64,000 nucleotides of DNA from Bog-473 sp049513455 (GCA_049513455.1 JBEKWB010000004.1:70728-134727), one strand, 5' to 3'; positions 16,228-24,969 are shown, numbered from the stretch's first letter. Translations and numbers: made by a program. The notes: generated from the sequence alone by a model not told the origin.

Positions 16228-17954
16228 CGGATCCGGGCCACCTGATCGGGGTGGACCACGATGTCGTCGTTGGACTGACCGGCGGCCACCATGGGGAACA
16301 CCTTCTCGAACGCGTCCGTACGGAAGTCCACCACCACGGGCCGATCGTCGATGGAATTGGCCTTCTCGATCGCCGGGCCCACGTCCTCAGGCGACTCGGC
16401 CCGGATACCCACGCATCCCATGGCCTCGGCCCACTTCACGTAGTCGGGTAGGTCAGGCGAGAGGTACACCTCGGAGTAGCGCTCCTCGTAGAACATCTCC
16501 TGCCATTGGCGCACCATGCCCAGGTACGCATTGTTCAAGATGGCGATCTTCACCGGGATCTGCTCCGCCGTGGCGGTCACGAGCTCCTGCGCGGTCATTT
16601 GGAAGCACCCGTCGCCGTCGATGGCCCAGACAGTCCGATCCGGGCGCCCCACCTTGGCCCCGATCGATGCCGGCACGGCGAAGCCCATCGTCCCGGCGCC
16701 GCCGGAGTTGACCCAGGTGTACGGGTAGTCGAACTGCCAGTACTGCGAGGCCCACATCTGGTGCTGGCCCACGCCGGCGACGACAATGGCGTCCGACGGC
16801 GCCGCGTCGCGTAGCTGCTCCACCACCATCTGCGGCTTGATCGCGCCACCCTCGGCGTGGTCGTAGTAGAGGGGGAACTGTTCCTGCCATCCGTGGATCT
16901 GCCTCCACCACGGCGTCAGGTCCTGGGCCACCGGGGCGTCCCCACCCGCGTCCATGGCGGACAGGAGCTCCTCGACCACCAGCCGGCAGTCCCCGGCGAT
17001 CCCCACGTCCGCCGTCCGCACCTTGCCAAGTTCGGCCGGGTCGATGTCGACGTGGATGATCTTCGCCTCGGGTGCGAAGGCGCTGATCTTCCCGGTGACG
17101 CGGTCGTCGAAGCGCGCCCCGAGACTGATCAAGAGGTCGCTGCGCTGCATGGCGGTCACCGCGGTGTAATGGCCGTGCATGCCGGGCATCCCCAGGCACT
17201 GGGGGTGTGAGTCGGGGAAGGCGCCCCGGGCCATGAGGGTGGTGACCACCGGGATCCCGGTGCGCTCGGCGAGGGCCCGGAGTGCTTCGGCCGCCCGTGC
17301 CTTGAGGACGCCGCCACCGACATAGAGCACCGGGCGGTGCGCGGCGCGGATCAGTTCGGCGGCCTGGCGGACGAGCCCAGGATCACCGACGGTGCGGGGG
17401 TGGTAGCCGGGAAGATCGAGATCGTCGACCGACGTGGGCCAGTACCACTCCATGCTGGCGTTGGCGATGTCCTTCGGAAAATCGATGAGCACCGGGCCGG
17501 GCCGTCCGGTGGTGGCCACGTGGAAGGCGGCGGCCACGACACGCGGAATGTCGTCGACGTCTTTGATCAACCAGTTGTGCTTGGTGATGCCCATGGTGAC
17601 ACCGGTGATGTCGCACTCCTGGAAGGCGTCGGTGCCGATCGAGCCGGTGGCCACCTGCCCCGAGACCACCACGAGTGGCGTCGAGTCCATATAGGCGTTC
17701 GCCAACGGGGTGACGATGTTCGTCGCCCCCGGTCCGCTGGTCACCATGGCCACGCCGGGCTTGCCGGTCACCATGGCGTAGCCCTCCGCCATGTGGCCCG
17801 CACCCTGCTCGTGCCGGACCAGGATGTGGCGGATCGAGGAGTCGATGATCGGGTCGTAGACGGGCAGGATGGCGCCGCCGGGCAGGCCGAACATGACGTC
17901 GACGCCCTGCATCTCGAGGCTCTTTATGAGTGCCTGTGCTCCGGTGAGCTGCAT
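16224..17954 (-). CDS. ilvB: acetolactate synthase large (catalytic) subunit
   Basis: Thiamine-diphosphate enzyme making acetolactate or acetohydroxybutyrate from pyruvate and 2-oxobutyrate. The 576-residue protein has FGLPGGAILPVYD, the cofactor-activating Glu in RHEQGAGHMAEGYA, TSGPGATN, the FAD-binding middle domain, and the GDGCFQM to NNAYLGM thiamine-binding motif. The ATG follows GAGGAAAG. It is first in ilvB-ilvN-ilvC, about 124 bases after the leader peptide. Confidence 0.96.
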   Translation of the reverse strand: MQLTGAQALIKSLEMQGVDVMFGLPGGAILPVYDPIIDSSIRHILVRHEQGAGHMAEGYAMVTGKPGVAMVTSGPGATNIVTPLANAYMDSTPLVVVSGQVATGSIGTDAFQECDITGVTMGITKHNWLIKDVDDIPRVVAAAFHVATTGRPGPVLIDFPKDIANASMEWYWPTSVDDLDLPGYHPRTVGDPGLVRQAAELIRAAHRPVLYVGGGVLKARAAEALRALAERTGIPVVTTLMARGAFPDSHPQCLGMPGMHGHYTAVTAMQRSDLLISLGARFDDRVTGKISAFAPEAKIIHVDIDPAELGKVRTADVGIAGDCRLVVEELLSAMDAGGDAPVAQDLTPWWRQIHGWQEQFPLYYDHAEGGAIKPQMVVEQLRDAAPSDAIVVAGVGQHQMWASQYWQFDYPYTWVNSGGAGTMGFAVPASIGAKVGRPDRTVWAIDGDGCFQMTAQELVTATAEQIPVKIAILNNAYLGMVRQWQEMFYEERYSEVYLSPDLPDYVKWAEAMGCVGIRAESPEDVGPAIEKANSIDDRPVVVDFRTDAFEKVFPMVAAGQSNDDIVVHPDQVARIR

Positions 17955-18022
17955 CGTGCTTTCCTCTATCTCTCAGTGCCTGGGGTGGATCGGCGGGTTC
18001 GGGTGAAATGGTCCGGAAAATG

Positions 18023-18049
18023 AAAACGACCCCCCATTCGGGAGGTCGT
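18023..18049 (-). terminator. ilvBNC attenuator terminator
   Basis: On the minus strand a 10-bp stem with one mismatch (ACGACC arms outside) and a short loop is followed by UUUUCAUUUU. It lies between the ilvB leader peptide and ilvB. Confidence 0.8.
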
Positions 18050-18078
18050 AGAGCGCGCGTTGCAATGTGGCCGCGCGC

Positions 18079-18126
18079 CTACGTTACGAGTACCAGAATC
18101 TCGGGCTGGTTGCGACGGCTCTGCAT
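18079..18126 (-). CDS. ilvBNC leader peptide
   Basis: A 15-residue reading frame, MQSRRNQPEILVLVT, with the control run Ile-Leu-Val-Leu-Val just before its TAG. It precedes a U-tailed hairpin and the ilvBNC operon, as in known branched-chain attenuators of other actinobacteria. The ATG is 9 bases after the -10 box. Confidence 0.85.
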   Translation of the reverse strand: MQSRRNQPEILVLVT

Positions 18127-18135
18127 CAGGCGCCC

Positions 18136-18164
18136 ATTGTGGCATGGCGGACGACCGGAGACAA
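18136..18164 (-). promoter_or_regulatory. promoter of the ilvB leader
   Basis: Minus strand -35 TTGTCT (18159-18164), 17-bp spacer, -10 CACAAT (18136-18141), ending 9 bases before the leader ATG. Confidence 0.6.
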
Positions 18165-18230
18165 CCCCGGGGCCCTCCCGGCGGGCTTCCATCGCTCCCC
18201 CGAACCACAATGCGCCCTGGAGTCGGGCGG

Positions 18231-20018
18231 TCACGCCGGGACTTTGTCGGTGCTCGAAGGTGTCGCCATCCCCCCGCCGAGGAGGGCGGGGAGCGCCGTC
18301 GCCCGCATCCGGGCCAGCACCCGGTCGGTGACCGGCGCCACGTCCGGGTGAACGCCGCCGTTGCCGCCGGCCGCCGCCTCCCACGCCGCGGCGCGGTGGC
18401 CCACCACGTCGGCATCGTCGAATTGCACGCAGTCGAGGCGGTCGGTCCTCAGGTCGACGACGACGGTGTCCCCGTCCAAGACGAGGGCGATCGGCCCCCC
18501 GAGGAACGCTTCGGGGGCGACGTGGCCGATGACCAGACCGACCGATCCTCCCGAGAATCGGGCATCCGTCATCAGCGCGATGGTGATGTGCCGCTGGCGA
18601 CACAGGGCTGTGATCCGCGAGGTGGGATCGAGGAGCTCGGGCATGCCCGGCGCTCCGCGCGGCCCCTCGTAGCGGATCACCACCATGTCGTTGTCCATGA
18701 AGCTGTCCGGGTCCTCGTCGAGGGCCTGAATGAGGGAGCGCTCGCCGTTGAACACGCGGGCGCGACCGGTGAAGACGCCGTCCTTCACGCCGCCTTCGAC
18801 GCCGGCGACCTTGAGGATCGCCCCGCCCTCGGGCGCCAGGTTGCCGCGCAGCAGGCGCAGTCCGCCGGTGTCCTTGAAGGGCTTGTCGACCGGGAAGATC
18901 ACATCCCCGTCGGGCTGGGGCGGGTCGAGCCGCTGCAGTTGCTCAGCCAGGGTCTCACCCGTGCAGGTGATGGAGTCGCCGTCGAGGAATCCGGCCTCGA
19001 GAAGCTCGTGGGCGATCACCTGCAGCCCACCCTTGGCATCCACGTCCACCATCGAGTAGTCGCCGAACGGTCGCATGTTGACCAGTACCGGAAGTTTTCG
19101 GGCCAGCGCATTGAAGTCGTCCTGGCTCAGCACGTCGTCCCACAGGTCGAGACCGGCGGCGCGGGCGATCTCGACGCTGTGCAGCAGCACGTTGGTGGAC
19201 CCTCCCATTGCGATGGTGACCGTGAGGGCGTTGCGCAGCGCGGCGGGCGTCACGATGTCGCGCGGCCGGATGCCTTCCTTCGTCATGGCGAGCAGGCAGT
19301 CGACCGTCTGATCGGGGAACTCCGTCAGCCGGCGCGGGTCGTCCGAAGCCGGGGACACCATGTGCAGCGGTTCGAGCCCGAGGACAGCGATGAAGGTCTG
19401 CATCGTGTTGTAGGTGAACATGCCCCCGCAGCTGCCCTGTCCCGGACAGGCGTGCAGTGCGTACCGGGCCCGGACGTCGGCGTCCCGATCGGCCATCTGG
19501 AAGGCCGAGACGAGGTCGATCGGGTCACCCGTCTCCGGGTCGATGCCGGGCCTGATCGGGCCGTCGGAGAGGATGACGGCGGGCGTGTTGTTCTCGAGTA
19601 CGGCGGCGACGGTCCCAACCGGCGGCTTGTCGCAGGCCACGACGGCGACCACCCCGGCGACGCTGTTCGCCGCCAGGTGGACATCGGCCACGTCGTGGAC
19701 GAGCTCGCGGCCGACGAGAGAAAACCGCATCTGGGGAGTGCCGTTGAGCTGGCCGTCCGAGACACCAAGGGTGAACGCGGGCGGGATCAGCCTGATCGCC
19801 AGGCGGTCCGCCGCGATGCGGCGCGAAAGGGCGGCCTGGACGGCCTGCACCTTCTGGGGAACGCCCAGATAGCACTGGCTGTCTCCGAGGTTGCCGATGA
19901 CCGCCCACACCGGGTCGTGGATCTTCCCGACGTCCTCACCGAGGAACCGGGCCGTGCCGACTCTCTGCACGTCGCGCCCGGGGTTGATGGACACGAATGT
20001 CTCCGATTCGTTGCGCAC
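18231..20018 (-). CDS. ilvD: dihydroxy-acid dehydratase (IlvD/Edd family)
   Basis: Expected to dehydrate 2,3-dihydroxy-acids to 2-keto acids. The 595-residue protein has GVSDGQLNGTPQM, ACDKPPVGTVAAV and HACPGQGSCGGMFTYNTM with iron-sulfur cysteines, and AMGGSTNVLLHSVEIA. The CDKPPVG block and the SDGPIRPGIDPETGDPI insertion differ from the textbook IlvD pattern, so a sugar-acid dehydratase role is possible. Its place directly upstream of ilvBNC favours IlvD. GTG 20018 is preceded by a leaderless-type TAGTTT box. Confidence 0.75.
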   Translation of the reverse strand: MRNESETFVSINPGRDVQRVGTARFLGEDVGKIHDPVWAVIGNLGDSQCYLGVPQKVQAVQAALSRRIAADRLAIRLIPPAFTLGVSDGQLNGTPQMRFSLVGRELVHDVADVHLAANSVAGVVAVVACDKPPVGTVAAVLENNTPAVILSDGPIRPGIDPETGDPIDLVSAFQMADRDADVRARYALHACPGQGSCGGMFTYNTMQTFIAVLGLEPLHMVSPASDDPRRLTEFPDQTVDCLLAMTKEGIRPRDIVTPAALRNALTVTIAMGGSTNVLLHSVEIARAAGLDLWDDVLSQDDFNALARKLPVLVNMRPFGDYSMVDVDAKGGLQVIAHELLEAGFLDGDSITCTGETLAEQLQRLDPPQPDGDVIFPVDKPFKDTGGLRLLRGNLAPEGGAILKVAGVEGGVKDGVFTGRARVFNGERSLIQALDEDPDSFMDNDMVVIRYEGPRGAPGMPELLDPTSRITALCRQRHITIALMTDARFSGGSVGLVIGHVAPEAFLGGPIALVLDGDTVVVDLRTDRLDCVQFDDADVVGHRAAAWEAAAGGNGGVHPDVAPVTDRVLARMRATALPALLGGGMATPSSTDKVPA

Positions 20019-20024
20019 GGAACC

Positions 20025-20030
20025 AAACTA
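20025..20030 (-). promoter_or_regulatory. -10 box for leaderless ilvD transcript
   Basis: TAGTTT on the minus strand, then 6 bases, then the GTG start of ilvD. Confidence 0.45.
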
Positions 20031-20066
20031 GTGACTTCTCTGACGTGTAACCCCGCCAGCTTCTTT

Positions 20067-20153
20067 TCAGGCCGGATGTGCTGCCGGAAGGGCCAGTCCA
20101 GCCCCAAGAATGTTGCGGGTGGCGTTGACGTCGGCGTCGGCTCTGCGATAGTC
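20067..20153 (-). pseudogene. TnpB (IS605/IS607-type) C-terminal relic
   Basis: The minus strand encodes DYRRADADVNATRNILGAGL and a short tail, then a stop. RADADVNATRNIL matches the last conserved motif of TnpB nucleases, which carries the third RuvC aspartate. The zinc-ribbon cysteines and everything before are missing; upstream the frame closes within 10 codons. No insertion-sequence ends were recognised. It marks a former transposon between ilvD and tetR. Confidence 0.6.
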
Positions 20154-20275
20154 GTCCGCAGCGCCTACGGTTCACCACTGATGAGTTGGAGCACAGACTT
20201 CACCGCGTGTGAACGTCCTCTCGACGAGCGGGGCGCTGACGAGCTGCTTCTCGACGAGACGGTCCGGGATCGGCG

Positions 20276-20878
20276 ATGAGCCCCGGGGGGCGGCGGCCGG
20301 GCAAAGGGTCCGCACGAGACGACATCATCCTGGCGGCCCGGGAGACCTTTGCCGCCGCGGGCTACGACGGCACCAGCCTGCGGGCCGTGGCCCGGGCGGC
20401 CGGGGTCGACGCCGCCTTGATCCACCACTACTTCGAGGGCAAGGCCGGTCTCTTCATCGGAGCCATGGCCTTGCCGTTCGACTCTCGCCAGGATCAGCTC
20501 GACGCCGGCGCGGAAAGCCCCGCGTCGAGCCCGCACGGGGCAGCCGTCGTCGAGGGGTTCCTGACCATGTGGGATCTGGCCGAGGGCACGGGATCGTCCT
20601 TCGTCTCGTGCGTCGGGGCGATGGCCGCGTCGCCCGCGGTGGCCGATGCCCTGGGCGAGTTCGTGCGGGACCAGGTCTATCGGCACGTCACGCCGATCGA
20701 GGGCGACAGTGAGGAGACCACCGATACCCGGCGGGCCCTGGTGGCGTCGCAGCTCATGGGGTTGGCCTACAGCCGGTACGTGCTACGGGTGACGCCGATC
20801 GCGACCGCCTCCCCCTCCGAAATTGGCCGCTGGGTCGGACCGACCCTGGAACGGTACGGCGCGGGCGATCTGGACTAG
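20276..20878 (+). CDS. TetR-family transcriptional regulator
   Basis: A 200-residue regulator. The N-terminal helix-turn-helix is classic: AARETFAAAGYDGTSLRAVA, then AAGVDAALIHHYFEGKAGLF. The C-terminal ligand domain is of the Actinobacteria-typical TetR_C type with GAMALP and a final RWVGPTLERY helix. The target is unknown; the neighbours upstream are ilvD and a transposon relic. Its TAG shares bases with the gatB TAG on the other strand (CTAG). Confidence 0.85.
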   Translation: MSPGGRRPGKGSARDDIILAARETFAAAGYDGTSLRAVARAAGVDAALIHHYFEGKAGLFIGAMALPFDSRQDQLDAGAESPASSPHGAAVVEGFLTMWDLAEGTGSSFVSCVGAMAASPAVADALGEFVRDQVYRHVTPIEGDSEETTDTRRALVASQLMGLAYSRYVLRVTPIATASPSEIGRWVGPTLERYGAGDLD

Positions 20879-22323
20879 CCCCGCAGGCGCCGGAGCTCGG
20901 CCACCACTTTGGCGCCGTCGGCCTGCCCCTTGGTCGCCTTCATGACCGCCCCGACGAAGACACCACTCACCTTGTCGTCGCCGTCGACGTAACGCTTCCA
21001 TGCGTCAGGGTGGGCGGCCACGCTGGCCGAGACAGCCTCACTAAGTCCGTCGTAACTCAGGGCCTTGAAGCCCATCTCCTTGGCCAGTTCGGCGGGATCG
21101 CCGCCGCGCTCCGCCAGCTCGTGGAGCACAGCTTTGGACTGGGTGGCCGACAGCGCCCCACTTGCCTCGAGCGCGAGCAGGGCGGAGAAGGACTCCGCCG
21201 GCAGCGCCAATCCCGCCTCGCCCTCGGCCGCCACCTCATTGGAAGCACGGGCCAAGGCCAGCGCGGCCGGTGCCCCGGCGGCGGCGGCGGCCGACACCAA
21301 CGCGTCGAGTCCGAGGTCGACCACGGCCCGGATCTGCTCGGCCTGTGCCTCGCTCGCCGATCCACCGAGCAGGTCCGCCAACAGGGCGCGCCGGTCGGCC
21401 GGCATGGGGCCCATCGCCGCCCGGACGCGCCCCTGCCACGCCGCGTCGGGGACGAGCGGCACCAGATCGGGCTCGGGGAAGTACCGGTAGTCGTTGGCCT
21501 CCTCCTTCGAGCGCATCGACTCGGTCCGCCCGGCCGCCTCGTCCCAATGCCGGGTCTCCTGGCGCACCGCCTCGCCCGCGTCGATCAGGGCGATCTGGCG
21601 GGCCGCCTCGTACTCGATGGCGCGTCCCAGCGAACGGAGTGAGTTGAGGTTCTTGATCTCACACCGTGTCCCGAACTCGCCGGCCCCGGCCGGGCGGACC
21701 GAGATGTTGGCGTCGATCCGCATCGACCCCTCCTCCATGCGGCCATCGGACGCGCCCGTCGCCACCAGGATCCCCCGGAGTTCGGACGCGTACGCTCGCG
21801 CCTGTGCGGCCGACCGTATGTCGGGTTCGCTGACGATCTCGACCAAGGGGACGCCGGAGCGGTTGTAGTCAACGAGGGCGTGGCGGGCCGAGTTGATCCG
21901 GCCGCCCGCGCCGACGTGGGTCAGCTTGCCCGTGTCCTCCTCGAGGTGGGCGCGTGTCACCCCGATCACGGCCCCATCGGGCAAGGCAAGCGAGCCGTTG
22001 GCGTTGATCGGCTCGTCGTACTGGCTGATCTGATAGTCCTTCGCCTGGTCGGGGTAGAAGTAGTTCTTGCGGGCGAAGCTCGAGGGGCGGATCTCGCAGT
22101 GCAGGGCCGTCCCGATCCGCATGGCCAACTCCACGGCCTGCGCGTTGATCACCGGCAGCGACCCGGGTAGTCCGAGGCAGACCGGGCACACGTTCGTGTT
22201 CGGTTCGTCGCCGAACGCGTTGCGACACCCACAGAAGAGCTTGGTCTGCGTGGCCAGCTCGCAGTGCACCTCCAGACCGATGACGGTCTCCCACTCCCTG
22301 TCCCACTCCACGTCCGCGCTCAT
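20875..22323 (-). CDS. gatB: Asp-tRNA(Asn)/Glu-tRNA(Gln) amidotransferase subunit B
   Basis: tRNA-binding and kinase subunit of GatCAB, which amidates mischarged Glu-tRNA(Gln) and Asp-tRNA(Asn). The 482-residue form starts MSADVEWDREWETVIGLEVH. It has the zinc-type CGCRN..NVCPVCLGLPG region, FYPDQAKDYQISQYDEP and DYNRSGVPLVEIVSEP, then the cradle and a C-terminal YqeY-like domain. ATG 22323 overlaps the gatA stop (ATGA). It is last in esterase-gatC-gatA-gatB. Confidence 0.95.
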   Translation of the reverse strand: MSADVEWDREWETVIGLEVHCELATQTKLFCGCRNAFGDEPNTNVCPVCLGLPGSLPVINAQAVELAMRIGTALHCEIRPSSFARKNYFYPDQAKDYQISQYDEPINANGSLALPDGAVIGVTRAHLEEDTGKLTHVGAGGRINSARHALVDYNRSGVPLVEIVSEPDIRSAAQARAYASELRGILVATGASDGRMEEGSMRIDANISVRPAGAGEFGTRCEIKNLNSLRSLGRAIEYEAARQIALIDAGEAVRQETRHWDEAAGRTESMRSKEEANDYRYFPEPDLVPLVPDAAWQGRVRAAMGPMPADRRALLADLLGGSASEAQAEQIRAVVDLGLDALVSAAAAAGAPAALALARASNEVAAEGEAGLALPAESFSALLALEASGALSATQSKAVLHELAERGGDPAELAKEMGFKALSYDGLSEAVSASVAAHPDAWKRYVDGDDKVSGVFVGAVMKATKGQADGAKVVAELRRLRG

Positions 22324-23756
22324 GCCGACCACGCAGTCTCAGGGGCGGCCGCCTCCACGGCGCGGGCGACCCGGAAGAGCAACGCTTCTTCGAGCGCCGG
22401 GGCCAGGACCTGCACGCCGACCGGCAAACCATCGGCTCCGGCCCCGAACGGCACGGAGACCGCCGGGTGCCCGGCCAGGTTGGAGGGGATGGTGCAGACG
22501 TCGTTCATGTACATGGCCATCGGGTCGTCCACTTTGTCGCCCAGTGCGAAGGCCGTGGTGGGAGCGGTGGCACCGAGCAGCACGTCGACCGATGCGTAGG
22601 CCCGCCCGAAGGCCTCGACCACCATCGTACGGACTCGTTGAGCCTGCGCGTAATAGGCGTCGTAGTACCCGGCTGACAGCGCATAGGTCCCGAGCATGAT
22701 GCGACGCTTGACCTCGGCCCCGAACCCGGCGGTCCTGGTGGCGGTGTTCATGGCGGCCGCATCGTCGGCCTCGACCCGCAGGCCGTAGCGCACGCCGTCG
22801 TAGCGGGCCAGGTTGGACGATGCTTCCGCGGGTGCGATGAGGTAGTAGGCCGACAACCCGTAGGCGAACTCGGGGACCCTGATCTCCTCGACCTGTGCCC
22901 CGGCGGCGCGCAGCGCCTCCGCCGCCTCGTAGACACGGGCCGCCACGTCGGGAGCGCAGCCCTCAATGAGGTCGGGGCACACGCCGACACGCACGCCGTT
23001 CACTCCGTCCGCCACGGCATCGAGCGTCGGTGGGGCCTCGTGGCGCAGAGAGGTCGTGTCGCGCGGGTCGTGGCGCGCCAGCACATCGAACAGAAGGGCG
23101 GCGTCCTCGACGTTGGCGGCGAAGGGCCCGATCTGGTCGAGGGAGCTGGCGAACGCCACCAGTCCATAGCGCGAGACGCGGCCGTATGTGGGCTTCATGC
23201 CCACGACACCGCACAGCGCGGCCGGTTGGCGGATCGATCCCCCAGTGTCGGACCCGAGCCCGAGCGGGACGAAACCGGCGGCCACCGCGGCCGCGGAACC
23301 GCCGCTGCTGCCTCCCGGCACCCGCTCGATGCAGTGCGGGTTGCGCGTGGGCCCGAAGGCGGAGTTCTCCGTCGAGCTGCCCATGGCGAACTCGTCCATG
23401 TTGGTCTTGCCCAGTGCGATCGCCCCGGCGGCGCGCAAGAGCTCCACCACCGTGGCGTCGTAGGGCGGCCTCCAGCCTTCGAGGATCTTCGAGGCACAGG
23501 TGGTCGGGATACCCCGGGTGCACAGGTTGTCCTTCAACGCGATCGGCACGCCGGCCAGAGGGCCCGGGTCCTCACCCCGGGCGATGGCGGCATCGACCGC
23601 ATCGGCCTCCGCCAACGCCTCGTCGCCCAACACCTCCAAGAAGGCGTGCAACTCCCCGTCGCGCCCCGCCACGGCCGCCAGCGCCGCCTCGGTCACCTCG
23701 CGCGCCGAGCGTTCCTTGGAGCGGACCGCGGCCGCCACCTCGCGTACGCTGCTCAT
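22320..23756 (-). CDS. gatA: Asp-tRNA(Asn)/Glu-tRNA(Gln) amidotransferase subunit A
   Basis: Amidase-signature subunit that releases ammonia from glutamine. The 478-residue protein begins MSSVREVAAAVRSKERSA. Its Ser-cisSer-Lys triad is visible in VPIALKDN, PGGSSGGSAAAVAAG and GSDTGGSIRQPAA. ATG 23756 overlaps the gatC stop by 4 bases. A longer upstream reading (to 23843) only crosses gatC and is rejected. Confidence 0.95.
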   Translation of the reverse strand: MSSVREVAAAVRSKERSAREVTEAALAAVAGRDGELHAFLEVLGDEALAEADAVDAAIARGEDPGPLAGVPIALKDNLCTRGIPTTCASKILEGWRPPYDATVVELLRAAGAIALGKTNMDEFAMGSSTENSAFGPTRNPHCIERVPGGSSGGSAAAVAAGFVPLGLGSDTGGSIRQPAALCGVVGMKPTYGRVSRYGLVAFASSLDQIGPFAANVEDAALLFDVLARHDPRDTTSLRHEAPPTLDAVADGVNGVRVGVCPDLIEGCAPDVAARVYEAAEALRAAGAQVEEIRVPEFAYGLSAYYLIAPAEASSNLARYDGVRYGLRVEADDAAAMNTATRTAGFGAEVKRRIMLGTYALSAGYYDAYYAQAQRVRTMVVEAFGRAYASVDVLLGATAPTTAFALGDKVDDPMAMYMNDVCTIPSNLAGHPAVSVPFGAGADGLPVGVQVLAPALEEALLFRVARAVEAAAPETAWSA

Positions 23757-24094
23757 GCGGGCTCGTTGCCGATACGCGGGACCCGGAAACGGTGGTCCTC
23801 TACGGCGGGCGCGGCGGCCAGCACTTCCGCGCGGTCGAGACACGGTTGCGGCTCGTCGGGCCGCAGCACGTTCTCCACCGGCAGCGGGTGGGCCATCGGA
23901 CGCAGATGGGAGAGGTCGAGCGCGGCCACGTCGGCGGCATGCGCCAGCACCGTTCGCAGCTGCGCGGTGAACATGTCGACCTCGTCCTCGCTCAGGGCGA
24001 GACGAGCCAGGTTGGCCACATGGATCACATCGGAACGGCTCAGCTGTCCGGGGCCCCTGCTCGCCGAGTGGCCCGGCTCCTCCGTGCCGCTCAT
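23753..24094 (-). CDS. gatC: Asp-tRNA(Asn)/Glu-tRNA(Gln) amidotransferase subunit C
   Basis: Small stabilising subunit of GatCAB. The 113-residue protein has SRSDVIHVANLARLALSEDE and a C-terminal LRPDEPQPCLDRAEVLAAAP to FRVPRI pattern typical of GatC. There are about 18 extra residues before the conserved part. Its ATG overlaps the stop of the upstream esterase, and its stop overlaps gatA. Confidence 0.93.
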   Translation of the reverse strand: MSGTEEPGHSASRGPGQLSRSDVIHVANLARLALSEDEVDMFTAQLRTVLAHAADVAALDLSHLRPMAHPLPVENVLRPDEPQPCLDRAEVLAAAPAVEDHRFRVPRIGNEPA

Positions 24095-24855
24095 GCCCCC
24101 GCTGGGGGAAGGAGGTCGCTGACGAACTTCACGGTCCGCGCCTCGATCTCGTCCTTGTCGTAGTCGAGCGTGGCCACATGAAAGCTGCGCTCGAGCACGA
24201 CGCGCTCGACGGGCCCCTTGACGCCTTCGACCAGACGGTCACCCGACACAGGGGGCACCACGTGATCCTCCGTACTGGAGAACAGAAGCACAGGTGCGGT
24301 GACCGAGCCGAGCCGGTCCGCCACTTGGCCGGCGGCGGCGAAGAGCGACCGGGCCGCCCGCAACGGCAGTTCCGGGTAGGCCGTCTCGACTGCACCCTCG
24401 AGGGCGATGTCCGAGCCGATGCCCGGCGCAACCTCGTCCCCACCCTCGATCATGGCGTCGATGAAGGCCACGGTGTCGGCATCGGGCGGTTGGATGAGCG
24501 GGTTGACCAGAACCAGCGCGGCGATCTCGGGGTGGCGCTCCCCCAGCCACACACCGAGCGTGCCCCCCATGGAGAGCCCCACCACGACCACCGACTCGCA
24601 GCGGGCGGCCAACTCGAGGTAGGCGGCGTCGGCCGCGGCCGACCAGTCCTCCCAGCGGGTGGGCACCATGTCGGCGATGGCGGTCCCGTGGCCTGGCAAC
24701 AGGGGGAGTTCCACGGTGAGACCGGCGCCGGCCAGAGCCAGCGCGAGCCCCCGCATGGACTGGGGATTGCCGGTGAACCCGTGGAGGACCAGCGCGCCTC
24801 GGGCGTCGCCGGCGGCGGAATATGGCTCAGCGCCAGGAAGAATGGGGGCAGTCAC
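24091..24855 (-). CDS. alpha/beta hydrolase (carboxylesterase/monoacylglycerol lipase-like)
   Basis: A 254-residue serine hydrolase resembling Est30-type carboxylesterases. The triad is clear: Ser in VGLSMGGTLG, Asp in SSTEDHVVPP and His in SFHVATLDYD; HGFTGNPQSM gives the oxyanion hole. The substrate is unknown. GTG 24855 is chosen (MTAPILPGAEPY); a TAGCAT box lies 8 bases before it. It is coupled to gatC by an ATGA overlap, so it is the first gene of the gatCAB operon. Confidence 0.85.
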   Translation of the reverse strand: MTAPILPGAEPYSAAGDARGALVLHGFTGNPQSMRGLALALAGAGLTVELPLLPGHGTAIADMVPTRWEDWSAAADAAYLELAARCESVVVVGLSMGGTLGVWLGERHPEIAALVLVNPLIQPPDADTVAFIDAMIEGGDEVAPGIGSDIALEGAVETAYPELPLRAARSLFAAAGQVADRLGSVTAPVLLFSSTEDHVVPPVSGDRLVEGVKGPVERVVLERSFHVATLDYDKDEIEARTVKFVSDLLPPAGA

Positions 24856-24969
24856 GCTTGGCCATGCTACCGGTGAGCCGACTATCGTTCCGCCGATCAG
24901 GGCGTCCGCGGTGCAGAGGGGCCAGTGGCCCACGCGACCGGATCCAGTCGACGACGAAGGAGCATCTCC

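Noticed and set aside
3661..18126. T-box or protein-binding riboswitch control of the leu and ilv operons
   Set aside because: The leaders encode runs of the relevant amino acids directly before U-tailed hairpins and no T-box consensus was seen, so peptide attenuation is the simpler reading.
18060..20279. A 739-codon plus-strand frame opposite ilvD
   Set aside because: Antisense shadow of ilvD; it also crosses the ilvB leader and the tnpB relic and shows no family pattern.
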